From: VRUE01 sp963816785
GTDB lineage: Bacteria > Actinomycetota > Thermoleophilia > Solirubrobacterales > 70-9
Assembly (NCBI GenBank): GCA_963816785.1
Contig: CAWFLL010000004.1
Location: forward strand, 1,364,001-1,428,000
Reading direction: 5' to 3'
Length of the DNA: 64,000 nt
Shown piece after piece: positions 46,527-55,200 of this stretch (positions are counted from its first letter, which is position 1; each line of letters starts with the position of its first letter). The notes below the pieces were generated by a model. That model was not told the origin of the DNA, searched no databases, and worked only from the letters and a program-made list of their open reading frames with translations. The position numbers were made by a program, and so were the translations under genes.

Positions 46527-47788
46527 TGGCCGACCTGGTGATGCCCCGGCTCTCGGACTCGATGGAGGAGGGAACGATCCTGCAATGGCTTAAGAAGGTC
46601 GGTGAGGAGGTCGCGGTCGGGGACGAGCTGGTCGAAATCGAGACCGACAAGGCGAACATGGCCTACGAATCTGACGTTGCCGGCACGCTCAGCGAGATCC
46701 TCGTGCAGGAGGGCGACACTGTCGCGATCGGGACCCCGATCGCGCGGGTCGGGGATTCCGAGGAGGGACCAGTCGCCTCGCCCGCGGGAGAGGCGGAGGA
46801 AGCAGCACCGGAAGCCCCAACAACGGCGACGACCGCCCCGGCCGCCGCCCCCGCCCCCGAAGCTGATGGGCGGCCGAAAGCTTCACCGCTGGCCCGGCGG
46901 CTGGCGAAGGAGAAGGGCCTCGACCTGAATCAGCTACAGGGTTCGGGGCCTGGCGGGCGGATCGTCAAGGCGGACGTCGAATCCGCGGCCCAGTCGCCGC
47001 CCGGCATCGCGGACGCGGGAGCGGAGCAGATGCCGGAATATTCAGGACCCGCGGCCACTCGACCTGGACCCTCATTCGAGGGACCCGAGACCGCCAAGGG
47101 CCAGGTCGCCGTCGAAGACCTTTCGAAGCCGCAGGCAACGATCGCGCGGCGGATGGCCGAGTCGAAGGCGACCGCGCCCCACTTCTACCTACAGGCGGAG
47201 ATCGACATGAGCCGCGCGGTCGAGGCGAGGGCGCTGCTCAAGTCCGCCGCGATGGAGGGTGAGGTCGTCCCCTCGTTCAACGACATGGTGGTGAAGGCGT
47301 GCGCGCTGGCCCTGCGCGAGCACCCGCGAGCCAACGGCGCCTACCGCGACGGCCGCTTTGAGCTCTACTCGCGGGTCAACGTCGGGATCGCCGTCGCCGC
47401 CCGCGACTCGCTGGTCGTACCCACCGTCTTCGACGCCGACCGCAAGGGCCTGCGGCAGATCGCCTCCGACTCGCGCGCGCTGGCCGAGCGGGTCCGGGAG
47501 GAGTCGATCACGCCGCCGGAGCTGTCGGGGGCCACCTTCACCGTCTCCAACCTCGGGATGTACGGGATCGACAGCTTCGCCGCGGTGATCAACCCGCCGC
47601 AGGCGGCGATCCTCGCGGTGGGGGCGATCGCCGAGCGGGCGGTCGCCCGCGACGGGGATGTCGGGACGGCCCACCTGATGTCGGTGAACCTCGCCTGCGA
47701 CCACCGCATCCTCTACGGGGCCGAGGGGGCGCAGTTCCTCGCCCGGGTGCGGACCCTGCTCGAAGAGCCGCTGTTGCTGGCCCTCTGA
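46526..47788 (+). CDS. pdhC: Dihydrolipoamide acetyltransferase (E2)
   Basis: A 420-residue E2 core protein. The N-terminal lipoyl domain carries the modified Lys42 (ETDKANM). An Ala/Pro linker leads to the E1/E3-binding domain (ASPLARRLAKEKGLDLNQL, GSGPGGRIVKADVE), and a second linker to the catalytic domain (RRMAESKATAPHFYL, TFTVSNLGMYGIDSF). The active site reads CDHRILYGAEG, where many E2s have DHRVVDG; the Tyr form is also known from cyanobacterial and plastid E2s. Lipoylation would be supplied by LipB and LipA encoded just downstream. Confidence 0.94.
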   Translation: MADLVMPRLSDSMEEGTILQWLKKVGEEVAVGDELVEIETDKANMAYESDVAGTLSEILVQEGDTVAIGTPIARVGDSEEGPVASPAGEAEEAAPEAPTTATTAPAAAPAPEADGRPKASPLARRLAKEKGLDLNQLQGSGPGGRIVKADVESAAQSPPGIADAGAEQMPEYSGPAATRPGPSFEGPETAKGQVAVEDLSKPQATIARRMAESKATAPHFYLQAEIDMSRAVEARALLKSAAMEGEVVPSFNDMVVKACALALREHPRANGAYRDGRFELYSRVNVGIAVAARDSLVVPTVFDADRKGLRQIASDSRALAERVREESITPPELSGATFTVSNLGMYGIDSFAAVINPPQAAILAVGAIAERAVARDGDVGTAHLMSVNLACDHRILYGAEGAQFLARVRTLLEEPLLLAL

Positions 47789-47795
47789 TCGCGGC

Positions 47796-49424
47796 TCAGC
47801 AGGTCTTGCGGGCGCCGGTCACCGCGTTCCAGGCGCGGGAGAGTGAGAAGTCGGCGGCGACGCGGAAGACCCCGGGGCGATCGGCGCGCGCGAGCGTCCA
47901 GTCGCCGCGGCGCAGGAGGCAGCCATGGCCGCGGGCAATCGACCAGTAGGGGGTGAAGCTGACGCGGACGAGGAACTCACCCGGCCGGGTCACATCGAGT
48001 GAGAAGCCCTGGCGCCCGACCTGGAGGACCCGCGCCATCGCGCTGCCGTGGGGCTCGACCAGCGGCGCGTGGTCGAGCACCGTGTAGACGCGCCAGTGGG
48101 GGCTCCGCCAGCTCAGCTCCAGGTAGGGGGGATTGCGGAGGATCAGCCGCCGCTCGGCGCTGGAGGAGTAGTCGAGCGGGGCGTCGGGGAGCGCCACGAA
48201 TCGGACCGCGTTGTCGCGCAGCCAGGCTCGATACTCGGCGTCGCTCAGCTCACCCTCGTCGGCGTAGAAGATGTCGTCCCGGGTCGTCTCGAGCTGCCGC
48301 AGCCAGCCGCGTGCCAGCTCCACCTCCGGCGCCAGGTACGCCGACTCCCAGTGGTTGGCGGTCGGCGGCACCTCGACCCGGGCGCCCTCGCCGCCATTGG
48401 CCAGCAGCCAGTCCTCCACCGGCTCGAAGTAGGCGGCCTTGGTCGCTGGATCGCCGACGCTGCGGGCGATCTGGGTGACGCTCGCGGTCAGCTGCCAGTA
48501 GAGGCTGCCCGCCAAAAACAGCGCCACGAACCAGACCGGGGCCCGGGGGCGGCGCGCGAGCAGGACCGCGGCCAGCACGGGCCCTCCGAAGAGGGCGCCG
48601 AGGCGGACCGCGTTTCCGCCCATCGCGTTGGGAACCAGCCAGACGGCGGTTGCCGCAAACGCGTAGCCGAACAGCACCTGGCGCAGCTGGCGCTCCTCGT
48701 CGGGAAGGTGGCGGGTGAGGTAAAGCGCCGAGCCGCACCAGAGCGGGACGGCGACGAAGGACGAGAACACGAACGGGAACTGGCCCGCCCCCGGGAAGAC
48801 GAGGTTGGGCACGATGACCAGTCCGAACGCCAGACAGGCGACCTGGAGCGCCGGCGCGTCGACCCTGCCCGCCCGCAGGCGGCGCGGCGCGTCGAAAGAG
48901 CCGGCCAGCAGGACTCCGGCCAGGAACACCGCGGCGACCGGGCTGGACAGCGCGGATGCCGCAGCCAGGGCCAGCGCCGGCGCGCCACGGCGAAGCTGCA
49001 GCGCTCGCAGGGTGGCCAGGCCGAAGGCGACGCCGAGTGCGAAGGTGAGCTGGCCGTCGGCGAGCAGGGTGACGACTCCCGCCGCGAACCAGAGGGTCGC
49101 CGAGCGAGCCGAATATCCCCAGCGATCGCGGACGAGGCGATCGAACAGGTAGGCGGACGCGATCACCGCGAGGACACCGACCATGCGCGGCCCGAGCAGC
49201 GCGGCGAGGGGTGGGAAGAGGACGCTGTAGGTGAGCGTGTAGTGGCCGCCGTACCAGCTGCCGTTCCAGATCCCGAGGCCGCCGTCCTGGAACAGCTCGG
49301 TGCGGAAGACCTGGGCGGCGAGGTCCCCCACCTGGGGGTTCCAGGCGAGCATCGCCACAGCAAGCGCCGAGCTCAGCGCGACGGCCGGGAGCCATTCAGG
49401 TCTGAGTACTTTGGACTGGTCCAT
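47796..49424 (-). CDS. Large multi-pass membrane protein, possibly a GT-C glycosyltransferase
   Basis: A 542-residue protein with about 10-12 membrane helices followed by a soluble C-terminal domain (from about residue 370). An early extracytoplasmic loop (FQDGGLGIWNGSWYGGHYTLTYS) resembles the first loop of actinobacterial GT-C mannosyl- or arabinosyltransferases. The C-terminal part contains ANHWESAYLAPEVELARGWL and YRAWLRDNAVRFVALPDAP, a pattern common in such proteins. No acidic catalytic motif is certain. ATG 49424 is preferred; a TTG at 49448 is in frame. It interrupts the pdh/lip group on the opposite strand. Confidence 0.7.
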   Translation of the reverse strand: MDQSKVLRPEWLPAVALSSALAVAMLAWNPQVGDLAAQVFRTELFQDGGLGIWNGSWYGGHYTLTYSVLFPPLAALLGPRMVGVLAVIASAYLFDRLVRDRWGYSARSATLWFAAGVVTLLADGQLTFALGVAFGLATLRALQLRRGAPALALAAASALSSPVAAVFLAGVLLAGSFDAPRRLRAGRVDAPALQVACLAFGLVIVPNLVFPGAGQFPFVFSSFVAVPLWCGSALYLTRHLPDEERQLRQVLFGYAFAATAVWLVPNAMGGNAVRLGALFGGPVLAAVLLARRPRAPVWFVALFLAGSLYWQLTASVTQIARSVGDPATKAAYFEPVEDWLLANGGEGARVEVPPTANHWESAYLAPEVELARGWLRQLETTRDDIFYADEGELSDAEYRAWLRDNAVRFVALPDAPLDYSSSAERRLILRNPPYLELSWRSPHWRVYTVLDHAPLVEPHGSAMARVLQVGRQGFSLDVTRPGEFLVRVSFTPYWSIARGHGCLLRRGDWTLARADRPGVFRVAADFSLSRAWNAVTGARKTC

Positions 49425-49472
49425 TTTCGGGGGAAGAAGGGATTCCAACTGCGGCCTGCAACGATTTCAAGT

Positions 49473-50207
49473 GTGAACGAGGAAATCCTGGTCGTCGAGT
49501 GCGGGCTTGTCCCATATGAGGAGGCTGCGGTGGCCCAGCGCTGGCTGCTGGAGGCTCGCCAGGAGGGCGAGGTGCCGGACGTCCTGCTGCTGCTCGAGCA
49601 CCCTCCGGTCTACACTCGCGGCCGCCGCTCCAGCCCCGAGGAGCTTCCGATGGCACCCCAGTGGTACGAGGCACAGGGTATTGAAGTCCACGACACGGAC
49701 CGGGGCGGGCGCGTCACCTATCACGGCCCGGGTCAGCTCGTCGCCTACCCGATCGTCTCGCTGAAGCCCTACGGCGACGACGTCCACGAGTACGTGCGGC
49801 GGCTCGAGCGGGTGGCGATCGCCGCGAATGCCGACCACGGCGTCGAGACGGAGACGATCGAGGGCCTGACCGGAATCTGGACCAAGGGGACCGCACCCGG
49901 CTCGCGTGGCGGGGGGGACGAGGCTCGCAAGATCGGCTCGATCGGCGTCCATGTCAGCCGCGGCGTCACCACCCACGGCCTGGCGGTCAACGTCAACAAC
50001 GACCTCCAGCCCTTCGAGTGGATCGTGCCCTGCGGAATCGAGGGATGCAGGGTCACCTCGCTCGGCCGCGAGCTCGGCGGGGAGCGGGATCTCAGCGCCT
50101 TCGCCAAGGACGTCACCGCACGCTTCGGAGAGGTCTTCGGACGGGCTCCGGTCGCGACCGACCCCGCCGCCCTCGGGCTCGACAGCGCTAGGCTCGGGAT
50201 CCTATGA
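49473..50207 (+). CDS. lipB: Octanoyltransferase
   Basis: Transfers octanoate from acyl carrier protein to lipoyl domains. The 244-residue protein has LLLEHPPVYTRGRR, RGGRVTYHGPGQLVAYPI, the catalytic Lys in ARKIGSIGVHVSRGVTTHG, and the catalytic Cys in VPCGIEGCRVTSL. Compared with most LipB there is a short Gly-rich insertion (GTAPGSRGGGDE) before the Lys motif. GTG 49473 places the conserved core normally. LipA follows 66 bases later, and the target PdhC is encoded upstream. Confidence 0.94.
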   Translation: MNEEILVVECGLVPYEEAAVAQRWLLEARQEGEVPDVLLLLEHPPVYTRGRRSSPEELPMAPQWYEAQGIEVHDTDRGGRVTYHGPGQLVAYPIVSLKPYGDDVHEYVRRLERVAIAANADHGVETETIEGLTGIWTKGTAPGSRGGGDEARKIGSIGVHVSRGVTTHGLAVNVNNDLQPFEWIVPCGIEGCRVTSLGRELGGERDLSAFAKDVTARFGEVFGRAPVATDPAALGLDSARLGIL

Positions 50208-50273
50208 GCGTGGAGGAGGCCAAATGAGGCATCTCTGGTCCTTCGCGCCGCGAGCGAAGCGCGAAGCATTGGC

Positions 50274-51230
50274 ATGAGCGAGGTCGCCCGCATCCACGTC
50301 ACCCGCTCGCGCGCCAAGCCCGGCGGCGTCTCGGCGGAGGCCGAGGGTGCCGTCCCCCTCCGCCGCGTCCGCAAGCCGCCCTGGCTGAAGGTCCCGGCCC
50401 CGGGCGGCCCCACCTACCGGCGCCTCAAGGCCGAGATCGGGAGCGAGGGGCTGCACACCGTCTGCGAGGAGGCCAACTGCCCGAACGTCGGCGAGTGCTG
50501 GGAGCGCGGCACCGCGACCTTCATGATCCTCGGCGACGTCTGCACCCGCCGCTGCGGCTTCTGCAACGTGAAGACCGGGGTTCCGACCTGGAACGACCCG
50601 CTGGAGCCGCTCCGGGTAGCCAACCAGGTGAAGCGGATGGGCCTGCGGCACGCGGTCGTGACCTCGGTCGACCGCGACGACCTGCCCGACTACGGCGCGA
50701 GCGCCTTCGTCGGCACGATCCGCTCGATCCGGATGCAGGCCCCCGGCTGCAAGATCGAGGTGCTCACCCCCGATTTCCGTGGCCAGGAGATGCCGCTGGC
50801 GAAGGTGATCCACGAGCGGCCCGACGTCTTCAACCACAATGTCGAGACCGTCCCCAGGCTCTATCCGAAGGCGCGGCGCGGCTCCCGGTTCATGCGCTCG
50901 GCCCGGGTCCTGAGGCTGGCCAAGGAGATGGGCGGCGCGGATGTCGTCACCAAGTCGGGGCTGATGGTCGGCCTCGGCGAGTCGTTCGAGGAGATGGTCG
51001 AGGCGTTCGGGGTCCTCCGGGATCACGGCGTCCAGGTCCTCACCGTGGGCCAGTACCTACGCCCGACCGAGAACCACCTCCCCGTCGTCCGCTACTGGCA
51101 TCCGCAGGAGTTCGAGGCGCTGGAGAGGGCCGCCTACGACCTCGGCTTCGAGTCGGTCGCCTCCGGCCCGCTGGTCCGCAGCTCCTACCACGCGGACCAG
51201 AACCTCCCCGAGCGGGCCGTCGCCGGCTAG
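50274..51230 (+). CDS. lipA: Lipoyl synthase
   Basis: Radical SAM enzyme inserting two sulfurs into protein-bound octanoate. The 318-residue protein has both clusters: the auxiliary CEEANCPNVGEC and the radical SAM CTRRCGFCNV. It also has VTSVDRDDLPDYGASAF, FNHNVETVPRLY, KSGLMVGLGE, and the C-terminal VRSSYHAD, where the Ser ligates the auxiliary cluster. The ATG at 50274 gives about 30 extra N-terminal residues before the conserved region. Confidence 0.96.
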   Translation: MSEVARIHVTRSRAKPGGVSAEAEGAVPLRRVRKPPWLKVPAPGGPTYRRLKAEIGSEGLHTVCEEANCPNVGECWERGTATFMILGDVCTRRCGFCNVKTGVPTWNDPLEPLRVANQVKRMGLRHAVVTSVDRDDLPDYGASAFVGTIRSIRMQAPGCKIEVLTPDFRGQEMPLAKVIHERPDVFNHNVETVPRLYPKARRGSRFMRSARVLRLAKEMGGADVVTKSGLMVGLGESFEEMVEAFGVLRDHGVQVLTVGQYLRPTENHLPVVRYWHPQEFEALERAAYDLGFESVASGPLVRSSYHADQNLPERAVAG

Positions 51231-51241
51231 CGCGTCGCCAC

Positions 51242-51643
51242 CTACACCAGTTCGAGCTTCTGCGGGTCGGCCTCCTCGTAGACGACGTCGAGGGTCCGGC
51301 CGCGCTCGATCCGGCCCAGCCGCCCACTTGAGACCCTGCGCTTGGCCTGGTACGGAATCCCGTCCTTGGGCCGGACTTCCAGAGTCAGCTCGACCATCTG
51401 GTAGCCGGCGACCGAGCCTTCGAGGAGCTCGGCATCGAGAACGGTCGCCTTCGCGCGCTCCGTGCCCGGCGGCTGCTGTTTCGGCTTCGACGGCGAAAAG
51501 AGGTAGACGAAGACAAGACCGCTGAGGCCACACCCGAGGGCAACGCCCAGGGCTCCCCATCTGGCCTCCTCGACCGGTGGGAAGACCGTGAAGAAGGCGC
51601 CAACCAGTCCGATCGCAAGTAGCAGGAGGCCAAGGACGAACAC
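51242..51643 (-). CDS. Small membrane protein, DUF3592-like
   Basis: A 133-residue protein. Two N-terminal membrane helices (VLGLLLLAIGLVGAFFTVF and GALGVALGCGLSGLVFVYLF) are followed by a soluble beta domain with AKATVLDAELLEGSVAGYQMVEL and the closing GRTLDVVYEEADPQKLEL. That C-terminal pattern, a product ending in a YDP/ADP-like turn, resembles the DUF3592 family. Function unknown. Start GTG 51643. It is convergent with lipA, 11 bases from its stop. Confidence 0.7.
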   Translation of the reverse strand: MFVLGLLLLAIGLVGAFFTVFPPVEEARWGALGVALGCGLSGLVFVYLFSPSKPKQQPPGTERAKATVLDAELLEGSVAGYQMVELTLEVRPKDGIPYQAKRRVSSGRLGRIERGRTLDVVYEEADPQKLELV

Positions 51644-51742
51644 TCGTCGAATCTACACCGGAGCCCGGCAGGGACGTTATGGTCGGGCCGACAAGACCTC
51701 GGGCGCGCGGCGCTGTGCCCCAGACGCGAAGGAGCCAGACAG

Positions 51743-52141
51743 ATGGGCATGTTCAAGGACATGAGGGATCTGAGCAAGGCCGGTCGGCAGATGACCAAGG
51801 AACAGGGCGGGATGGTGAAAATGACGAAAGACGGCCTCGCCCAGGCGAATCAGGCAGTGCAGCAGGTCCAGGCCGACCAGGCCCTCGCCGAGAAGCTCGC
51901 CAACGAAGGCGTCGACGGGATCGCGACGATCAACGGGATGCAGGCCACCGGGAAGAACGTCAACATGCAGCCCGAGCTCCAGTTCGACCTGACGGTCGAC
52001 GTCAACGGCAGCCAGTCGAGCGTCACCCACACCCAGGTCGTCTCCCCCGCCGTGATCGGCCAGCTCCAGCCCGGCGCTCAGGTCCCCGTCAAGGTCGACC
52101 CCAACGATCACTCGCAGCTGATGATCGGCCTCGCCGGGTAG
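51743..52141 (+). CDS. Conserved soluble protein of unknown function
   Basis: A 132-residue protein with a helical N-terminal half (FKDMRDLSKAGRQMTKEQGGM, LAQANQAVQQVQADQALAEKL) and a beta-rich C-terminal half (NMQPELQFDLTVDVNGSQS, THTQVVSPAVIGQLQPGAQVPVKVDP). No signal peptide, membrane helix or catalytic motif is seen. The C-terminal PVKVDPND resembles the DUF3592-like neighbour on the other strand. The ATG follows GAAGGAG. The next gene on the same strand is a tRNA. Confidence 0.7.
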   Translation: MGMFKDMRDLSKAGRQMTKEQGGMVKMTKDGLAQANQAVQQVQADQALAEKLANEGVDGIATINGMQATGKNVNMQPELQFDLTVDVNGSQSSVTHTQVVSPAVIGQLQPGAQVPVKVDPNDHSQLMIGLAG

Positions 52142-52167
52142 CTCTCCGGGGGCGCATCCCTCGCGCC

Positions 52168-52173
52168 TAAAAT
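52168..52173 (+). promoter_or_regulatory. -10 element of tRNA-Ala(TGC)
   Basis: TAAAAT lies 9 bases before the first tRNA base in a locally AT-rich patch, giving a 5' leader of only a few bases. Confidence 0.45.
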
Positions 52174-52182
52174 GATTTAGAC

Positions 52183-52255
52183 GGGGCCATAGCTCAGCTG
52201 GAAGAGCGTTCGGTTTGCATCCGAGAGGTCGCGGGTTCGAATCCCGCTGGCTCCA
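52183..52255 (+). tRNA. tRNA-Ala (anticodon TGC)
   Basis: The 73-base cloverleaf has acceptor GGGGCCA/TGGCTCC, D-arm GCTC...GAGC, anticodon stem TTCGG/CCGAG with loop TTTGCAT, and T-arm GCGGG-TTCGAAT-CCCGC with discriminator A. CCA is not encoded. Confidence 0.95.
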
Positions 52256-52265
52256 TCGCGAAAAG

Positions 52266-55200
52266 CTAGGGATTGATGGGGGCGCTCATGTCCCCTTTGA
52301 TTTCGGTTTCGTTGAGCGCCCGGTTGTAGATGCGGACCTCGTCGATCTGGCCCGCGAAGTACTCGCCCCAGATCGCGTTGCCGCCGATCCGCAGCGGGCT
52401 GGCGGTCGCCGCCATCGCCCCGCTGGTCGCTTTGGTCGCGACCTGGGTGCCGTTGACGAAGAGGCGCAGCGTCGTGCCATCGTAGGTGGAGGCGAGGTGG
52501 GACCAGGTGTTGAGCGCCAGCGCGGTTGACCCGGGGGCTTTTTTGTAGGAGTTGCCGAGGAAGGTCTCGGTGGTCGGCTCTTTGCCGTCGGAGGCGTAGA
52601 GGGCGTAGACGTGCCCGGCCGCACCGCGCTCCTTCAGGATCGCCGTCCGCCAGCCGCCGTTGGCGCTCGGCCGCACCCAGGCCTCGAGCGTCATCGCGGT
52701 GGTCAGGTCGAGCGAGGCCGAGTCGGGGACGTCGACGCGGTTGCTGGTGCCGTTGAAGCTGAGCGCGCCACCGTATTTGCCGCTCGTGGTCCGGGTCGCA
52801 CCGATTGAGGGTCCCGTTGTTGTGGGAGGGGGAGGAGTCGGTGACGGCGGTGCCAGAGGCCTCGTCGAACCCGTAGCCGAGGACGAGGCCGTTGTCGAGC
52901 GGGTTGTTGACCGTGACCGCGACGTCGGCGGAGGTTTTGGTGTTGCCGGCGGCGTCGCGGGCGCGGGCGGCGATCGTGTGCGGGCCGTTCGGCGCCGAGG
53001 TGCTGGGCCACTGGATTTCGTAGGGCGCGCTGGTGTCCTCGGCTCCGAACGCCGGCCCCGTCGACGAGGAACTGGACGCCTGCGACGCCGACTTCGTCTG
53101 AGGCCGTCGCCCGCAACGTCACCGTGCCCGAGACCGTGCCCGCCGCCGGGGCGGTCACCGAGACCGTCGGCGGGGTTGTGTCGGCGGTCGCCGTGGCGGA
53201 GGCCTCCGGAGAGGGCCCGCCGAGGTTGCCGGCGGCGTCGATCGCCTTGACCCGGTAGTAGTAGGTGCCGGCCGCGACGGTGTCGACGTAGCTGGTCGCG
53301 GTCGGGGTGGCGATCCGGTTGGCGGCGCCCGGGGTGAAGCCGGGGGTGGTCGAGCGGTAGACCTCATAGCCGCTGACGCCGACGTTGTCGGTCGCGGCGC
53401 TCCAGCTGAGGCTGACTTTTCCGAGCGACCCGGTGGCGCTCAGGCTGGCGGGCGCGCTCGGCGGGGTCGAGTCGGCCGGGCCGCTGACCGGGGCGTTCAT
53501 GTCGCCCTGTGATTTCGGTCTGCGTTGAGCGCCCGGTTGTAGATGCGGACCTCGTCGATCTGGCCCGCGAAGTACTCGCCCCAGATCGCGTTGCCGCCGA
53601 TCCGCAGCGGGCTGGCGGTCGCCGCCATCGCCCCGCTGGTCGCTTTGGTCGCGACCTGGGTGCCGTTGACGAACAGGCGCAGCGTCGTGCCGTCGTAGGT
53701 GGAGGCGAGGTGGGTCCAGGTGTTGAGCGCCAGCGCGGTGGAAGAGGTGGCGCCGTTGTAGGCGGTGCCGATGAAGTTCTCGGTGGTCGGCACGGTGCCG
53801 TTTGAGGCATAGAGGGCGTAGACGTGCCCGGCCGCACCGCGCTCCTTCAGGATCGCCGTCCGCCAGCCGCCGTTGGCGCTCGGCCGCACCCAGGCCTCGA
53901 GCGTCATCGCGGTGGTCAGGTCGAGCGAGGCTGAGTCGGGGACGTCGACGCGGTTGCTGGTGCCGTTGAAGCTGAGCGCGCCACCGTATTTGCCGCTCGT
54001 GGTCCGGGACGCCCCGATGAGGGTGCCTTCGTTATGGGCGGGGGAGACGTCGGTCGCGACGGTCCCGGAGGCCTCGTCGAACCCGTAGCCGAGGACGAGG
54101 CCGTTGTCGAGCGGGTTGTTGACCGTGACCGCGACGTCGGCGGAGGTTTTGGTGTTGCCGGCGGCGTCGCGGGCGCGGGCGGCGATCGTGTGCGGGCCGT
54201 TCGGCGCCGAGGTGCTGGGCCACTGGATTTCGTAGGGCGCGCTCGTGTCCTCGGCTCCAAACCCGGCCCCGTCGACGAGGAACTGGACGCCTGCGACGCC
54301 GACTTCGTCTGAGGCCGTCGCCCGCAACGTCACCGTGCCCGAGACCGTGCCCGCCGCCGGGGCGGTCACCGAGACCGTCGGCGGGGTTGTGTCGGCGGTC
54401 GCCGTGGCGGAGGCCTCCGGAGAGGGCCCGCCGAGGTTGCCGGCGGCGTCGATCGCCTTGACCCGGTAGTAGTAGGTGCCGGCCGCGACCGTGTCGACGT
54501 AGCTGGTCGCGGTCGGGGTGGCGATCCGGTTGGCGGCGCCCGGGGTGAAGCCGGCGGTGGTCGAGCGGTAGACCTCATAGCCGCTGACGCCGACGTTGTC
54601 GGTCGCGGCGCTCCAGCTGAGGCTGACTTTTCCGAGCGACCCGGTGGCGCTCAGGCTGGCGGGCGCGCTCGGCGGGGTGGTATCGGCAGGGGCCGCTGAC
54701 CGGAGCGTTCTGGTCGCCCTGGATTTCGGTCGCGCTGAGCGCCCGGTTGTAGATGCGGACCTCGTCGATCTGGCCCGCGAAGTACTCGCCCCAGATCGCG
54801 TTGCCGCCGATCCGCAGCGGGCTGGTGGTCGGCGTCATCGCGCCCTCGACGCCTTTGCTCGCGACCTGGGTGCCGTTGACGTAGAGGCGCAGCGTCGTCC
54901 CGTCGTAGGTCGAGGCGATGTGGCTCCAGGTGTTGAGCGGCAGGCCGGTGCCGGCGGGAGCGCCGCTATAGGCGTTGCCGATGAAGGCCTCTCCGGTGGG
55001 GCCGATTCCGTCGGAGGCATAGAGAGCGTAGACGTGCCCGGCCCCTCCGCGCTCCTTGAGGATCGCCGTGCGCCAGCCGCCGTTGGCGCTCGGCCGCACC
55101 CAGGCCTCGAGCGTCATCGCATTGGTCAGGTCGAGTGAGGCCGAGTCGGGGACGTCGACGCGGTTGCTGGTGCCGTTGAAGCTGAGCGCGCCACCGTATT

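Noticed and set aside
48048..49472. Open plus-strand frame continuous with lipB for over 470 codons upstream
   Set aside because: It is antisense to the membrane protein at 47796-49424. LipB conservation starts only after GTG 49473.
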